From Ophioceras dolichostomum (Eukaryota; Ascomycota; Sordariomycetes; Magnaporthales; Ophioceraceae), in the NCBI GenBank assembly GCA_003049485.1, contig PYST01000118.1, forward strand, positions 1 through 64,000: DNA of 64,000 nucleotides, in the 5' to 3' direction. Both the position numbers and the translations under genes were made by a program. This document shows positions 1 through 12,700 of the stretch, one piece after another. The first letter of the stretch is position 1, and the number at the start of each line of letters is the position of its first letter. Below the pieces are notes generated by a model. That model was not told the DNA's origin and ran no database searches. It worked only from the letters and a program-made list of their open reading frames with translations.

Positions 1-30
1 ATACCCTCCCTTCCCTACCCCCCATGCCCC

Positions 31-62
31 CATCCCCCATCCCCATCCCCATCCCCATCCCG
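31..62 (+). repeat. CCCCAT microsatellite
   Basis: About five CCCCAT-type units in tandem near the window start. The unit is not the fungal telomere repeat (TTAGGG/CCCTAA), so this is not a chromosome end. Confidence 0.8.
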
Positions 63-1153
63 CGCTAGTTTCCTCTTTGTCGGTCCTGTCAGATCCTTGG
101 GACCGTTAGTTTGTTGTAGGGCCAGGCAGAAACAGGGAAGTGCGGCAAGAGAGGGAAACAAACAGGCCAGCAAGAGCCCGACGAAGAAAAGTGTCCAGGG
201 CTTCAAGCGTTTTGTCGTCCCGGGTCCTTGTTCCGCCCCTGTCTGTCTCTGCCTGGCCATGACCGGTCACAGCTAGCGTGTTGCCGCTCTCGGTCTGACT
301 TCCCAAGTTAGGCTAGGGAGGGCCTTTCCACCCTCCTCCATCCCTCTTCACCTTGAGTCAGCTAGGTGTATAGTAGCACATACTATTGGCTATCCCGCCG
401 AAGCACCCGAAAGCACCAGTGTTGGCCCGACCTGATGCATACCGAGATGGAAATAACAACGAAATTGGCACTTGGCGGGCGAACGTGGCCGGCCAGTCAT
501 GCTGGGTTTGATCGCTGTGTCTCGCCTCGGAGCCAAGTGTGATTGATAATGGTGGGAGATACCTTAGGTAGGAAGCTATAGGGAGGTATTTCGCTCCGGA
601 CACGGTGGTGGCAAAGTGGAAAAGAAAGCTTGCGTAGGCAGGCGAGCAAAGGGTAAGTTGGTTGACATTATTTGCTTCGTAATACTGAGATTCATCACGA
701 TCGTCCTCCCTTATCTTCGTGGTTGCTTTTACTTCCTCGTCTCGTTGCATCGCTTGTCTAGTGCGTTTTGCGCTTCCCTCCCTTTCATCACGAGTATATG
801 TAGAAAGTGTAACCGAGTCCCGTGAGAAGCAGTAGGTGCGGAGTGTTGTCTTCTGCAGTCAATTCAATGCTTGATGCAATGCTTGATGCTAGAGAATCTG
901 CAAGATCCCTCCCCGTGCATTGCAGCGAAAGAAGCGGCGTCCGGGCACTCACGGAATTGAGGTGACACCCCTTTTTAACCTGTGCTCCCACTTGCAGATA
1001 AACGAACAACAGCGCGGGATGCCAAGTACGAAGGTACTGTAGTTAGCGAAGAGGAGCTGGATGGAGCTGGGTGTGTGATGAGACTTGCTTTTTTGCTTGT
1101 ACTTTTTCATTTGATTTTTAAGCGATTCGACCAGTGTACACGAAACCCTTGAC

Positions 1154-1270
1154 TATAAAAGCAAAGCCACTTTGCCCGCTTCGAAAGCGTTTCTGACAAT
1201 TTCTGTCATTTCTCACATTTTACCCCCCCCTCATTCACACTTCACACCGACGTCGCCCACGCACCCCCTC
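1154..1270 (+). promoter_or_regulatory. Promoter-like TATA box plus pyrimidine-rich start region without an identified gene
   Basis: TATAAAA at 1154-1160 is followed within about 40-120 bp by CT-rich sequence with several TCACATT/TTCACACTTCACACC-like initiator stretches, the usual look of a strong fungal promoter. No ATG-initiated frame with recognisable protein features follows. It could drive a non-coding RNA, a small unrecognised gene, or be chance. Confidence 0.3.
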
Positions 1271-4200
1271 TTTCTAACTCCTTTTTTTCTTCCCGCAGAA
1301 AGCAAGAAAGACGAGGAGACAGGGTAGGGCATTGACTGATTGTTTCGCGACGCGGGCGACGAGAGAAAAAAAATATCGATCCTTTCCTGTTATGAACAAG
1401 GCTTGCGAACCCGTTCGACTCAGTTCGTCCCCCCACCCCGCAGTCCGTTACTCTGTCTGTCTGTCTGTCTGTCCCTTGGCCCCAGACCCAGAGCCAGACC
1501 AGCCAGACCAGTCCGCCTGCCTGCCTGCGTTCGTCTGTCCACGTCGCCCTGACCGGGGTGGTTCTGCAGTTGCTTTTCGATGTGACGAGAGGAAAGAATG
1601 GGGGTCATCACGCATCATCACAGAGGCTACAGCGGCAGCGGCAAGACGGAAAGACGATGAAACGGGCAAGCGCGCAAGCAAGCCTTGCTCACCCCTCTCT
1701 CCATCCCACCGACGTCCGTCCCATCTTCTCGGAGCAGAAAGCCAACTTGCCTTTATCCCCGTGAACACGAATGAGTTATATGAGTCTCCCTCGTTCAATA
1801 TCGTCCAAATCCCGTCTCATCGTCCCCACTGATATATGTATCATCCTCGGAAACAGACAGTCGACACGCCGCTGTGACACAGCTGCAGAGCAAACCCCAA
1901 CGCAAACCCCGACATCATGGCGGGCGCGTGGGGTCAGTCTGGTGTCCGGGACGGTCTGAAGACATCTCGACTGTCGCCATCCCATCCCATCACACTCTCT
2001 CCTTCTTTTCTTTTTGTCGTCTCCTCTCTCGCCCACCTGCCCACTCGCCGAGCACCGCATGTGAACCCCAAATACGGGATGCCGAGTTTCTCGCAAGCCT
2101 TGCTATTGATGACGATACACTGGACTCCGTCTACGGAGCAAATATCGTCGTAAGAAAGTAGCGTATCTGGGCTGGTCTGTTGATGGACACGACACACCGG
2201 TGACCTTCAGCGAGAGGATGCAACCGCTTGGCTGCCTGTCCTGCACTGTCTGCAGCTCTGTCCAACCGATCGCTGCGAGGTCGATATTGTCCGACGATCG
2301 CAGCGTTGTCCCTTCGTATTTCTTGTGTAGAGAGACAGCAGCGTCTTGCTTATTCACCAGCCAGGGCCCAAGTCCTGGATCGCCACCTGCCCAAAAACGT
2401 AAGAATGAGACTCGCTGCGATGCGACAGCATAACTTCAAACTTACCAGTCAACCAGGGAGTAGTGTCTGAGTAACCGCGTAACTTGCTTCTGTCAATGAG
2501 CGATTATTACGAGCCTGTAGTCTCGCGAGCCGCAGGATTCGACTGGCTGCAACGGTCACTCGACCGATGAGGCCAGTCCCACTATCACCTACGCTCGAGA
2601 CCAGGTAGACCGCTGATCAGCACTGTTGATGTTAACGAGGGAAGAGTGGGTAAGAAGAAGCATGACACAACTTTTGAGACAGCGCTCTATCTTCTGTGCG
2701 TCACGAGGGCATCTCGACGTCGATCGATCCCCCGAGCCGTAGCTCCCTGCGCTCCCAGCTCATCGTCATCTCCCAGGGCTACTTGGCCGTAGCCCATCAG
2801 TCAGCATGGCCGAGAAGCAGGTAATTGACGATACGGGCTTCAGAGAAACCTCCCATGAGGTAACAGGAATAGCTCATGAACATGCCACGACCAACCTAAA
2901 CCTCTTCGGGACGGAGACATAGCAAGCGTGGCATATAGACGCAGTGCAGGGACGTTGAGGAGCAAGTATGCAGGCACGTCGCCCGCTCATCACCCCGCTC
3001 GGAGCTACAGCGACAACGGTGATGCATTGCAGCTCTCGGGGGAGGGGGATAACACGCCGGTGTGCTGCAATAGGTAGCACGAATATGCCGCCCCAACCGC
3101 CGTCCTAGTTTGTTCTTGCGGGTCCAGAGCTCGGAGGGTCCTGCATAACGAGGTGAAATGGGCACATATTGCAAGAAATCGCGCATATATTGCCGCCAGG
3201 ATGTCCGCCGGACAGTGCTCCCCGTGCTTATAGGCGGCCGGTGGGATGCCGTGAGGACGGGATGATCGGGTGAGGGGGTCTCCGATGCCCCGATGCCCCG
3301 ATACGAGTCCGGGATAGCCCAGCTGATATACGTCTGTCCCGTAGACCCGGGGCTCCCCGGGATCGGTCGCCGGGAGCTTCCCTTGCTACGACCTCCTCCC
3401 GTCGACGAAGAAGTGCTGTTCCCGGACCCTCCACCATCCTCGGTGGGGATGAGGAGGACGGAACAACTCGACGTTGCACCACCCTACTACCATCGTGCCA
3501 TCACATCGCTCCGCGAGGCACCATAGCATCAGTAGTTTCGGGGCAGTTTCGGCAACTGGGTACTTTGCCAGTTGCCACAATGTAAGGTGCCATGACATGT
3601 CTTGCTTCTTCGCCACAACTCAAAGCAAAGAAGAAACTCGCGTCGTTGGGCAGCAACAAACAGGGTGGAGACAGAAATGGAGAGATAGAGAGGGGGGAGG
3701 AATCATGAAGAATCTAATTCACATGAAAAGGCCGAAGTCCAGTATCATCAGCCATTTAAGTCTTAGCGAGGCCTCCACCCACTGGCATCCAGCCCGATCT
3801 CGAACAGAGAAGTCATGAGACGGGCTCTTGACTCGTGAGGAGGCCGGGGAAGTTAATCGGAACGAGGAGGAAGATACAAGGCGGAGTAGCAATGCAGCGA
3901 TGGCAACCTGAACGGAGAAGCCGTATGAAGTACTCAGTACCTACAGCAGCGGGCACCTGGGCTGCGGGTATAACGATGTTTTGAACCAGCCTGCAATGTT
4001 GGTATATAGGACCCTAAGATATGATGAATGATACTACTGCAGGTCAAGTCGCGTCGGCCCTCAAGGCCCGGCCTAGCCCGCCCGAAGAGCAAGGAACTTG
4101 GAAAGGAAATGTAAAGAAACACATGTTCCCGGTTCGCCCGTAATGCGAAATGTATATGTTCCTGACAGGAAACCTGTCCGAGGCTGTAACCAACGCAGGG

Positions 4201-7200
4201 GGAGACACGATGATCTTCTTACCCGTAGCAGTCGTCATCAACCTAAGCCTCGGCATGAGATATTTTCGGCCTTGCATTAGTGCGAACCATACCACCGGCC
4301 GGACTAACGAACTAACTAAGACCTAGCCACATTCCTATTCCCCTTCGTCTTCTTCGCCTCGCCGACCGAAATCGCGACGAGGCACTTGACATATGTTGAG
4401 GTAATGAACGAACCATGATCCATGTCCCGTGCAGAGCTGCGAGGGATATTCCGTCGCGGAGAGGATGGGGCTGTCCGGCATTGGCAGAGCTTGCAGAGTC
4501 CGAATCATCCAGTGATGAGATTCATGGCTCCGATGGCCCCCTTTTGACCACAGACTCTGGCCCATCCACATCAGGCCCATCTGGTCCGTATCTGCCCGGT
4601 CCATCAAGGTCCGGTCCCGCCCCGAGAGGGGTCTAGCGAGCTCGGTCAGGTCTGGCCAAACCATGCGCGCCCGTGTCGGCACTTCTGAACATTCGAAATT
4701 ATGGCGTTGAATGTCGCGACATAGCCTGTTTGTGACGAATGGCTGCTAAAGTAGCTCTCACAGACGCCGTCCAGGGTATCCCACGACGAAAATGAGATTC
4801 CCATATGGACTTCCTAGGGCTCGACGCCCGCAATTGCTCGCAATGCTTGCGGTCCACAACGTGGGGCGGTGTTGGTCGAGCTTCTCGACAGGCTTCCCCG
4901 TGGCAATTGCAAAGAGGTAGCATAGCATGCCAGACCTTGCTTCGGCACCTAAAAGTCTCCTCTAGAGTTTCAACGTAAAAGGAGTGACTTTCTCCGCAAG
5001 TACCGGGTTGAAAGCAACGTGACTCCCGGGATTCTCCCAGAAACTCGGTGCCGCTCCCCCAGTTTTCGTTCCGCTTATGTGGGGCTCACTCGTCCGGACC
5101 AGCCAGCGGCCCCGACGGAGGTGGTGGGCAGGCAACAGGGAGGGAGGGCGTCTCTCCATCCAAAACGTTCCATCGATATTGAACAAAAAAAGAAAAGGGA
5201 AAGAAAAAAAGGAAGAGGAAAAACACCGAGACAACACCGTCGCTGACTGACTCCGACAAACAAGGACAACGCAGCCCTTACTTGGATTTGTTTGGAATTG
5301 ATAATTCGAAAAGAAAAGGCGCGGTAAGCGGCACAGACGGACGAACAGTGAAGCCGCGTCTCGTTATCATAGACGACGGACAGCAATGTACAGAACTGAG
5401 TACTGAGTACAACAGGTGAACAGCTTCAGTACAACAACAGCACACTCCAACCAACCTACCTGCCTTACATATGGAATCGCGGAACTTGGTGCTACCACTT
5501 AAGCCCGCCCTCCCTACACCACCCTCTCGATACTGTGCCGTACGTGACGATGTGCCACCGGCGTGCCACCAGCTCTCAGCTTGGCCGAAAGGTTAAAAAT
5601 ACCGACGAAGAAGAAAAAAATGAGGGGGAGGCACGACAACCCACCTAATGCGCAACGTCAAAAAACTCGAAGGCGCTTCGAGAATGCTCGAGGAGGAGAG
5701 GGAGATTGAGGCACGTACACAAACCAGCGGCGCAGGCAACACGACACGGGGATCGGATTCGGGACACGTGCGGGCGGGATCTGCGGCGGGAAGGGGGGAC
5801 GTATCCGAAGGGCGAAGGGTGAACTTACGATATCTGACTGGACCAAACAAGGTAAGAATTTCAGGTGCTTCAACCATTCTTTCCCAAGTTTATGAGGTAC
5901 GCAATCTGAGCGGCGTAGTCCCTACTTCTGCTACCACCTACCTTCCACGGCCGCCCACGGTCTCCCACGGCCGCCGGCATCTTTGGCATCCTATCATTTG
6001 CATGCAATCCATCGTACCTTGGACAGCGAGTGCTTAGAGCTTGTGTTGGCCGATAGATGCAGGTTATGAGGTAGTAGCCCGCTCCTAGCCTAGTCGCTCA
6101 CTAGAGGTAAGAAAGCTTGGCACCCTGTTCCCACTGATGTCTAGACGACTATCACGCTCTAAATTCTCACCACGGTTCACCTTCCTTCTGCTTCTGATTC
6201 TGAGGCTGAAGCACTGGAAGGAAAGATGGAAGTTAACTAATATCAGATTCACATGCCAGCTAGGTAGGGGGTACCCAGGTACCTAATCAGAGAACCTCCT
6301 TATTTTTGCTCACCCTCTCTCCCTCACTGCTGCCTGTCTCGGCACTGGTTCAAGACATGATTTAAGAGGCGGAAAATAAGATCGATAGAACAAGAACACA
6401 AGGCTTGACAGTTGATATGTGTGGCTAACAGCACACCCCCTGCCTGACCTGACTTTTACTTTCTTTTTCCAGGGCTGATCCGCCAACGGGCGTCGGCTTT
6501 CAGTTAGCTCCAGAAGTCTCCCGCGAAATATTGCCTAGCTGCCGACCTAAATTGGCCACCAGCAGCATCAGCAGCAGGTCGCAGGCTCAGCCAGAACCTA
6601 ATCAATCATTTCAATGCAGTCGGTCGGACGTCCAGTCGGGCGTCCAGTCGGCGATGATGATGATGAAAGGGCTGAATGAATGAACGACAGCCAGCGCTGG
6701 CTTGGGGAAAAAAGGACTGGCTCGACACAAGTCCCACACCTTGCGTCATCCTTCCATGTCTCTGTTTCCTCACCACCCTCTCTCTTTCTTTCTTTCTCGT
6801 CTTCCTCCCCCTGAACCAAAGTTTTTGGTAGTTTGTTTTTTTTTCCCTCCTTCTCGCTCTCTGTCCATCCACCCACCTCGCTTTTTATTGCTCGAAAATG
6901 TTTTGGAACAGAAATAGAAGGAATTTGTGGCCTTCGTCTTGTCACACAGAACCAAACACTGGACACACTCATCATCCACACATCCACACATCTCTGCCCT
7001 CTAAATAATGCACACAAAACCCAGGAAAAGAAAAAGCTCACAAATGAATGCAAGCCCACATTAGCCTTACCGAACATCGACGTTCACTGGTTTCCCCAGT
7101 AGAAAACGAGGGATTCGAACCAATCCCCCTTATACAAGCACATGGAGTATGATATGCCTCATGCTGCACTGGGGCACGGCGACATGGGGACATGGGGGAA

Positions 7201-7288
7201 GGAGACAGGATAGGTAGGATGCCAGCCAGCCAGCGCCCGCGGCCGGCATCAACGTGGTCTATTCCCCGGCGGTGTGGACTTGCCACTC

Positions 7289-7360
7289 CAGGCCAGGCCA
7301 CGCCTCTGCCAGGCCATGCCAGGCCAAGCCAGGCCATACCAGGCCATACCAGGCCAACCC
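7289..7360 (+). repeat. 10 bp minisatellite (AGGCCATACC family)
   Basis: Five contiguous decamers from 7311 to 7360 of the form AGGCC(A)(T/A)(G/A)CC, with degenerate copies before them from 7289. Confidence 0.85.
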
Positions 7361-7486
7361 GTTTCTCATCCACTGTCTGTCTATCTGTCACTTTCTCCTG
7401 CACTTATACGGGACGGAGGGTCAGGTCATGCAGGATGGAGGCGTGGGGGGAGACTGAGGGAAAGAAAAAAAGCCAGTCGTTTCGTT

Positions 7487-7487
<1 letters not shown>

Positions 7488-7526
<39 letters not shown>
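7488..7526 (+). repeat. (CA)n microsatellite, about 19 units
   Basis: Uninterrupted CA dinucleotide run read directly from the sequence. Confidence 0.97.
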
Positions 7527-7528
<2 letters not shown>

Positions 7529-9732
7529 CATAAATGCACCCACCCAATACACAAGGGGTGAAAAGAAAAAAGAAGCAATAGAAGAACGCTGGAAGACCAA
7601 GTCCCGAATACTTAACACCCAGGCCGAGAATACTTGCCTTTTTCGGCCAAGTCTTATTGGACTGCACATTGAAAGGGAGGGTCAGTCTGCTTGCCCGCCT
7701 CGCGACTTTTCCCCTACCTACGCGGCCTAGACCTGTACCTGGTGACCGCACGCGGCGGACCTCATCAAACTTTAATGTTGTTTATAGGCCCGCCGAGGTA
7801 CCTACCTACCCCCCTCTATCTGCCGCCGTTGTTGTTTTGCTGCCGCTGCTGCTGCTGCTGTGCCGAAAAGGCAAAAGCAGGGCTGCTATCTCCAGAACGC
7901 GTTACTACCCGTATCTAGCGCCGTCTATTCCAGGCTGGAGGAGGGGAGGAGGAGAAAGGTTCGTTATCTTCTACTACCGCGCCGTGGAGGGCGTGGGCAT
8001 GCTGGGGATGGAAAGAGCAAAGGGTTACCCGTCAGGGATAGCCGTCCGGCGCAAGCTGCTCGATGATCGAGGTCAGCGAGATGAGGACAAGCAAGACATG
8101 GAAGAGGGTTCAAGATACAAGTCCGATCTGTGATCCGTCTGCACACATTCCTCCACCGCACACCCCACCCCCGCCCCCGCGCCCTCGCGCCCTCGTCATC
8201 CTACTCATCCGTGAAGCAGTGATGCAGGAAGTGATGCATGCAGTGATGCATATGCACCGGAATAAGATGGTAAGCAGAGCAGGGCTGGATAGGTCGGCAG
8301 TGGCGGGCAAGTCCTGTCTACATACATGGGGGATTGGAGATGAGAAAGGTCGGGGATACGGGGTCATCCATGCCTCATCATCAACCAACTGCAGAGAGAG
8401 GCAGATAGATGCATGTGTCGAGGAAGCACCGGATGCAAGTGAGCTCTTCCCGGCTCCTCATCCTCATCCTCCTCTTCCGTCATCTCCCGTTAGCATTCAC
8501 CGCTAAAAAAGCTAGGTGAGGTGAACGATACTAGCTAAGCTTTAATCCGATTTGCCTCCGCCACCTCCCCGGAGATTTGTTTGTCTCAAAAGAGAAGAGA
8601 GCTGAGCGAAGTCAACAGCAACGGGGGAAGATGGGGAGCGAGGGAGGGGGGGCGGAATTCCCATTCCCGGCATTCCGGGTTATCCATGCCCGGAGTCTTA
8701 GTTTTCTCATCTCTCACTGTGATAAAAAGTCTGTTTCGAGAGGGAGGTGAGGGAGGGAGAGGCGAGATGAGATGAAATGGCTTGACCGAGACAGGCAGAA
8801 AAGAGCTGGGAGTGTGCAGAGAGTGTGTGCCCATACATTGTAGGGCAGAAAGACTAGGCAGGCAGGCCCCGCCCCCCAGTGTCTGTGGGCTTTTCCCACT
8901 CACACCTGTACTAGCTGCCAACCTAGCTGCCTGCCTAGCCAGCTAGCTCAGCGGTGGCGTTTGAGTTTTTGTTGGTGGGAAAGTTGGGAAAAAAGCTGCA
9001 GGAGTAAAGCTCCGGGGCTCGGCTCATCACCCCCTTGCTTTTTTTCTCCCCTTAGCTGAGGCGACTTATACCTCGCCTGGGGAGAAACTAGGTTAGTCCC
9101 TGGGAGAGGAAGAAAGCTTCAGCTGGCTGACCTCCCCGAGGAATGTACTACTACAGAGCTAGCTAGGTGCTAGGTAGGTAGATAGTGTGAGAAGCTACCT
9201 GGTAGCCAGCCATCCACCTCGATCCAGCCTAGCCGGGATTTTGCTTGACGTAAGGGGGTGGAGGGTTTATGGGAAAGCTTGGAAACAAATATCGGGCCAG
9301 AGACGAACCGGCCCGGGCTGAGAGAAATGAGAAAAGACAATGTAGACAAGAGTCAAACTTGAGTTTGCTCATGAATCATCTCGGATCAGTTTGGGTTTTG
9401 CGATTTTGAGAAAATTTGGGGAGAAGGGGGTGTGTGTATGGTGGTGGTGTGTGAGTGACAAGGGAGAAGAAGCAAGAAAGCGATATCCCAACCTGCTGAC
9501 CTACCTCCTACACGACCTACTACCTTGGTTTGGACTTTGCAGATCGTTGCTGGGAGAGAGGGGGGTACTTCGGTTTGTTCTGGCTGACCTAGCAATGAGA
9601 ACCGAGTCTAAGTCGGTATTGGTATCGCCGCATGCCGGCAGCTGTTTTGCCACCTTCACCCTCGTCACGCTTTTCCATGGAAAGGCGAAGCACGGGTTTG
9701 CATGTTTCTTTTTTTCTCCGGCTGCAGGTTCT

Positions 9733-9754
9733 TGTGTGTGTGTGTGTGTGTGTG
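9733..9754 (+). repeat. (TG)11 microsatellite
   Basis: Uninterrupted TG dinucleotide run. Confidence 0.95.
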
Positions 9755-12700
9755 TTGTGCGTGTCCCGTCTGCAAAGCCCTCTCTGCCTCTCTCTGTCAC
9801 CCTCCTCCTATCTGACTCTCTCCTTCTCATCCCCTTTCGCCGTCGCCGCCCGTTTGTCGGCGTCTGCGCCGTCCTGCCCGTCGGTGATCGACCAGCCTTG
9901 CACAAAAGAGTCTCAGGACATGCAACATGCGGGCGCAAACTCAGCAACAGAGCAAGAAAGAAACGGTACTCAGGAGATACCTCAGAGAAACAAAGTGCAG
10001 ATGTGACCAACCGCCTCGGACACGGACAGCGCCAACCGTTGGTCGAGGTTGTCGTGATGGATGAACAGATACAAACCATCTCTGTTCTTCTTCTTCGCCC
10101 TTGTTGTGCTTCCTTTCTTTACCCCTGGCCTGTCATGGCACGCGACTGAAGCTTCTGTCAAACGCGATGGTCAGCAAGAGTCCGTGAGAACAGAAACCCA
10201 CCAGTCTGTGAAGCTGGGGGCCAACAGCCAGACTAAGGCAGGAACACGAGGAAGACGCAGGGCCGACTCGAGCCCGACGTTTCAAGACCACAGACCGATC
10301 GACGATCCTGCGCCTTAGTTCGGCATTAGAAGCCTCTGAGAGACGTGATGGAACTCTTTCCCGGGTTCTTGGATATTGGCGCTTGAACTACAAGCCTGCT
10401 AGCCTGCTTATGAGTGGCCTAGGAGCTCGTGTCTCTCTTCTTCTCAGTAGCTAGAAATGGCATAGACGGCAGATATCGCAATTTCTGTGTCCAAACAGCT
10501 CTCGGCACCAGCCAACTTTCTTGATCAGCTGCAATTTCAATAGAATTGACCAAAAAAAAGAACGAAAATAGACCGGCTTGAGTGGACGACAGGAGTACAG
10601 ATACGGCCTGCCCTGCTTGAGGTCGGCGAAGACCGGTGCAGATCAATGGCGCACACGTATTGAATAGATATGTGGATTCTTTCTGAGAGGGAGAAATACG
10701 AGAACAACTCAAACGATAGCCGCGATCATTTTCCAACTTGACGCTTTGTGACATGTCAAGTTTTCCTATTCTGAGCTCCCGCGTCCCGACGAGGCTGCAA
10801 ATACGGCTGAGGATGGCCATTGATCTGCCCGCGTTCAGGGGGAAGGTACGTGGGACGTACGTGGGACGTCGGGCAGCCACGCCGCAGAGAAAGCGATCTA
10901 TGTCGATCGAAAAGCAAATATTGGACGCGGCACGCCGAAAAAGAAAAAGCGGCACCGGCGACCCAATAAGACGGCCAACAACGAGTTGTCGACAGACGAC
11001 TGGAGCGTGATACCGCGCAGGCTGAATGGCGGATCCCGAATATATCGTGAGCGACGCTCCCGATACGCCGCCTCTCGACCCATCACGATTCCGTCACGAC
11101 CCATCACAGGCGTTGAGACAGTTAACGTGACCGGGGTATCGCGAAAACAGTGTGGCGATATCGGGGCCCCTCCTCCCTCTCAACAAAAGGAGACGGGATC
11201 TTGGGTGATATTGACGACGGTGGAATGAAAGAAAACAACCACGCGTGACATCAGAATGCGCAAAGAGACCAAACGTTCTTCTCTCTCTCTCTAGAGGTTC
11301 CACGAGAGTCTTGGCCGTCACACACTAGGAGAATATTCACGGGGCAACTTTTGGCCAGACGCAGCGTCAGCTGTGATGGTGCGGCTACACAAGAAGAGCA
11401 GGAGTGGTCACACTGTTATCGTCAGGAGCAAGATCCGCACCAATAGCATGACGGGTCTTATTGCGTTTTACCGCGCTTTCCATGCCTGGGTGCTATCTCG
11501 AACGGGCACTTGCAGCACCAGTGTGAGAGGGAAAAAGTCAAAAAGAAAAAAATCGAACATAAGCATGGCGACCGGAAGATTGCCTCTCACTACGGGTAGC
11601 ACAGCGGCGAGATCTAGCCCGGCTCCGATCATCATCACACCCTGAGCTGCTGCTTCCCGCCCCGACGTGCCCTTCCGTTTCTGCTTTGTGACGAACGGGA
11701 GGGACGAACGAAAAGAACAAAATACCATCTTTCAGGGTGGTTGGGGGCTAGGTAGCTCTCGCACGAAAGAAAGCCCTCGCCCGTCCGCTCACTAGAACTA
11801 GAACGGCGGCAACGGCGGGAAAATATTTCAGGAATAGCACGGCGCTCACTCTCTCCGAGCCAGTCAACAACCCATCCAGCTTTGATAGGATAGGTAGTTC
11901 CCCTCCCCTCCTGCCGTGTGTAGCACAACGAGCGAGTGATGAAATGCGGGAGAAATACCACCGAGGAACCAACAAAAAGCAAAAGAAAAAGTAAGCAGCG
12001 GGGGAAAAGAAAAGCAAGCAAGACGAAAGGAAAAGTGAAGTCGCTGTAAGGCTTGGCTAGGTACATCTCTAGTGTACCTGCTCTTCTCCTACCTACCTGA
12101 CCTACCTGGCCTACCGACCTGGACGAGGGAGATACCTGCCACCTACCCACCCCTAGATACCTCTGTATCTGACCGGCTCTAGCCACTGCCTCGCCACCAG
12201 CCACTATCACCTGCAGCTACCCATCTTCGATATGCGATGGAGAAAGCTCCCGACGGAGAAGGAAGAGGAGGCGGCGCAGGAACCAGAAAGGGTGATAGGA
12301 GAGAAAGGGGGGTGAACGAAGCGATGACAAGCAAGTGTCAAAGCGGTGTTTGTAGTAGGTGATGACTTTTCCTTGGCTGGCCTTGGGAAGAGAAAAGTCC
12401 CAGACCTGCGACGACGAAGAAAGAAAAGCGGTGGATGTCGTTGACTTGTAGCGGTACACAGCAGTTTGTCTCTTTTTGCAAAAGGGACTTCCGAGAGACA
12501 GGAGGGAAGGGGAGAGATAGAGAGAGAGAGAGAAAGGTAAGAAGCAGAGCGAAGTGTAAGTGCGTGATGGAAATTTGGAGTTGCGCGGAAACTGGAGACG
12601 GCAGTCCATTTCCATAACCATATGAACAAAAAGAGGGAGGGAGGCAGTCCGAGCTGGAGGACTTTCACACAGAAAAGTTTGGTTGATGTTGATTGAGCTC

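Larger units (their letters stand above)
1..6600. other. No gene recognised; start of the gene-empty region
   Basis: Neither strand shows a frame with family motifs, codon bias or a convincing intron chain. Visible items are a CCCCAT-type tract at 31-62, a TATAAAA at 1154-1160 followed by a pyrimidine-rich run (see separate entry), CTGT repeats at 1455-1474, and a GATGCCCC triplication at about 3282-3303. Short frames on both strands are not distinguishable from chance. Confidence 0.6.
6601..12700. other. No gene recognised; repeat-rich spacer
   Basis: This stretch holds a 10 bp minisatellite (7289-7360), a CA repeat (7488-7526), a TG repeat (9733-9754), a CTAG/TAGC-rich patch (about 8910-9240) and TACCTACC-type clusters (about 7795-7810, 9157-9181, 12050-12175). 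The 252-codon open frame at 9391-10149 has no domain and covers the TG repeat. Confidence 0.6.

Noticed and set aside
7085..7180. tRNA-like T-loop (GGTTCGAATCC on the minus strand)
   Set aside because: The flanking bases do not form a 5 bp T-stem, and no acceptor stem or D-arm can be drawn.
8925..9000. D-arm-like TAGCTCAGCGGTGG
   Set aside because: No matching T-arm or acceptor stem downstream; part of a CTAG/TAGC-rich patch.
9391..10149. 252-codon + frame
   Set aside because: Runs through a (TG)n repeat that gives a CVCVCV stretch; no domain.
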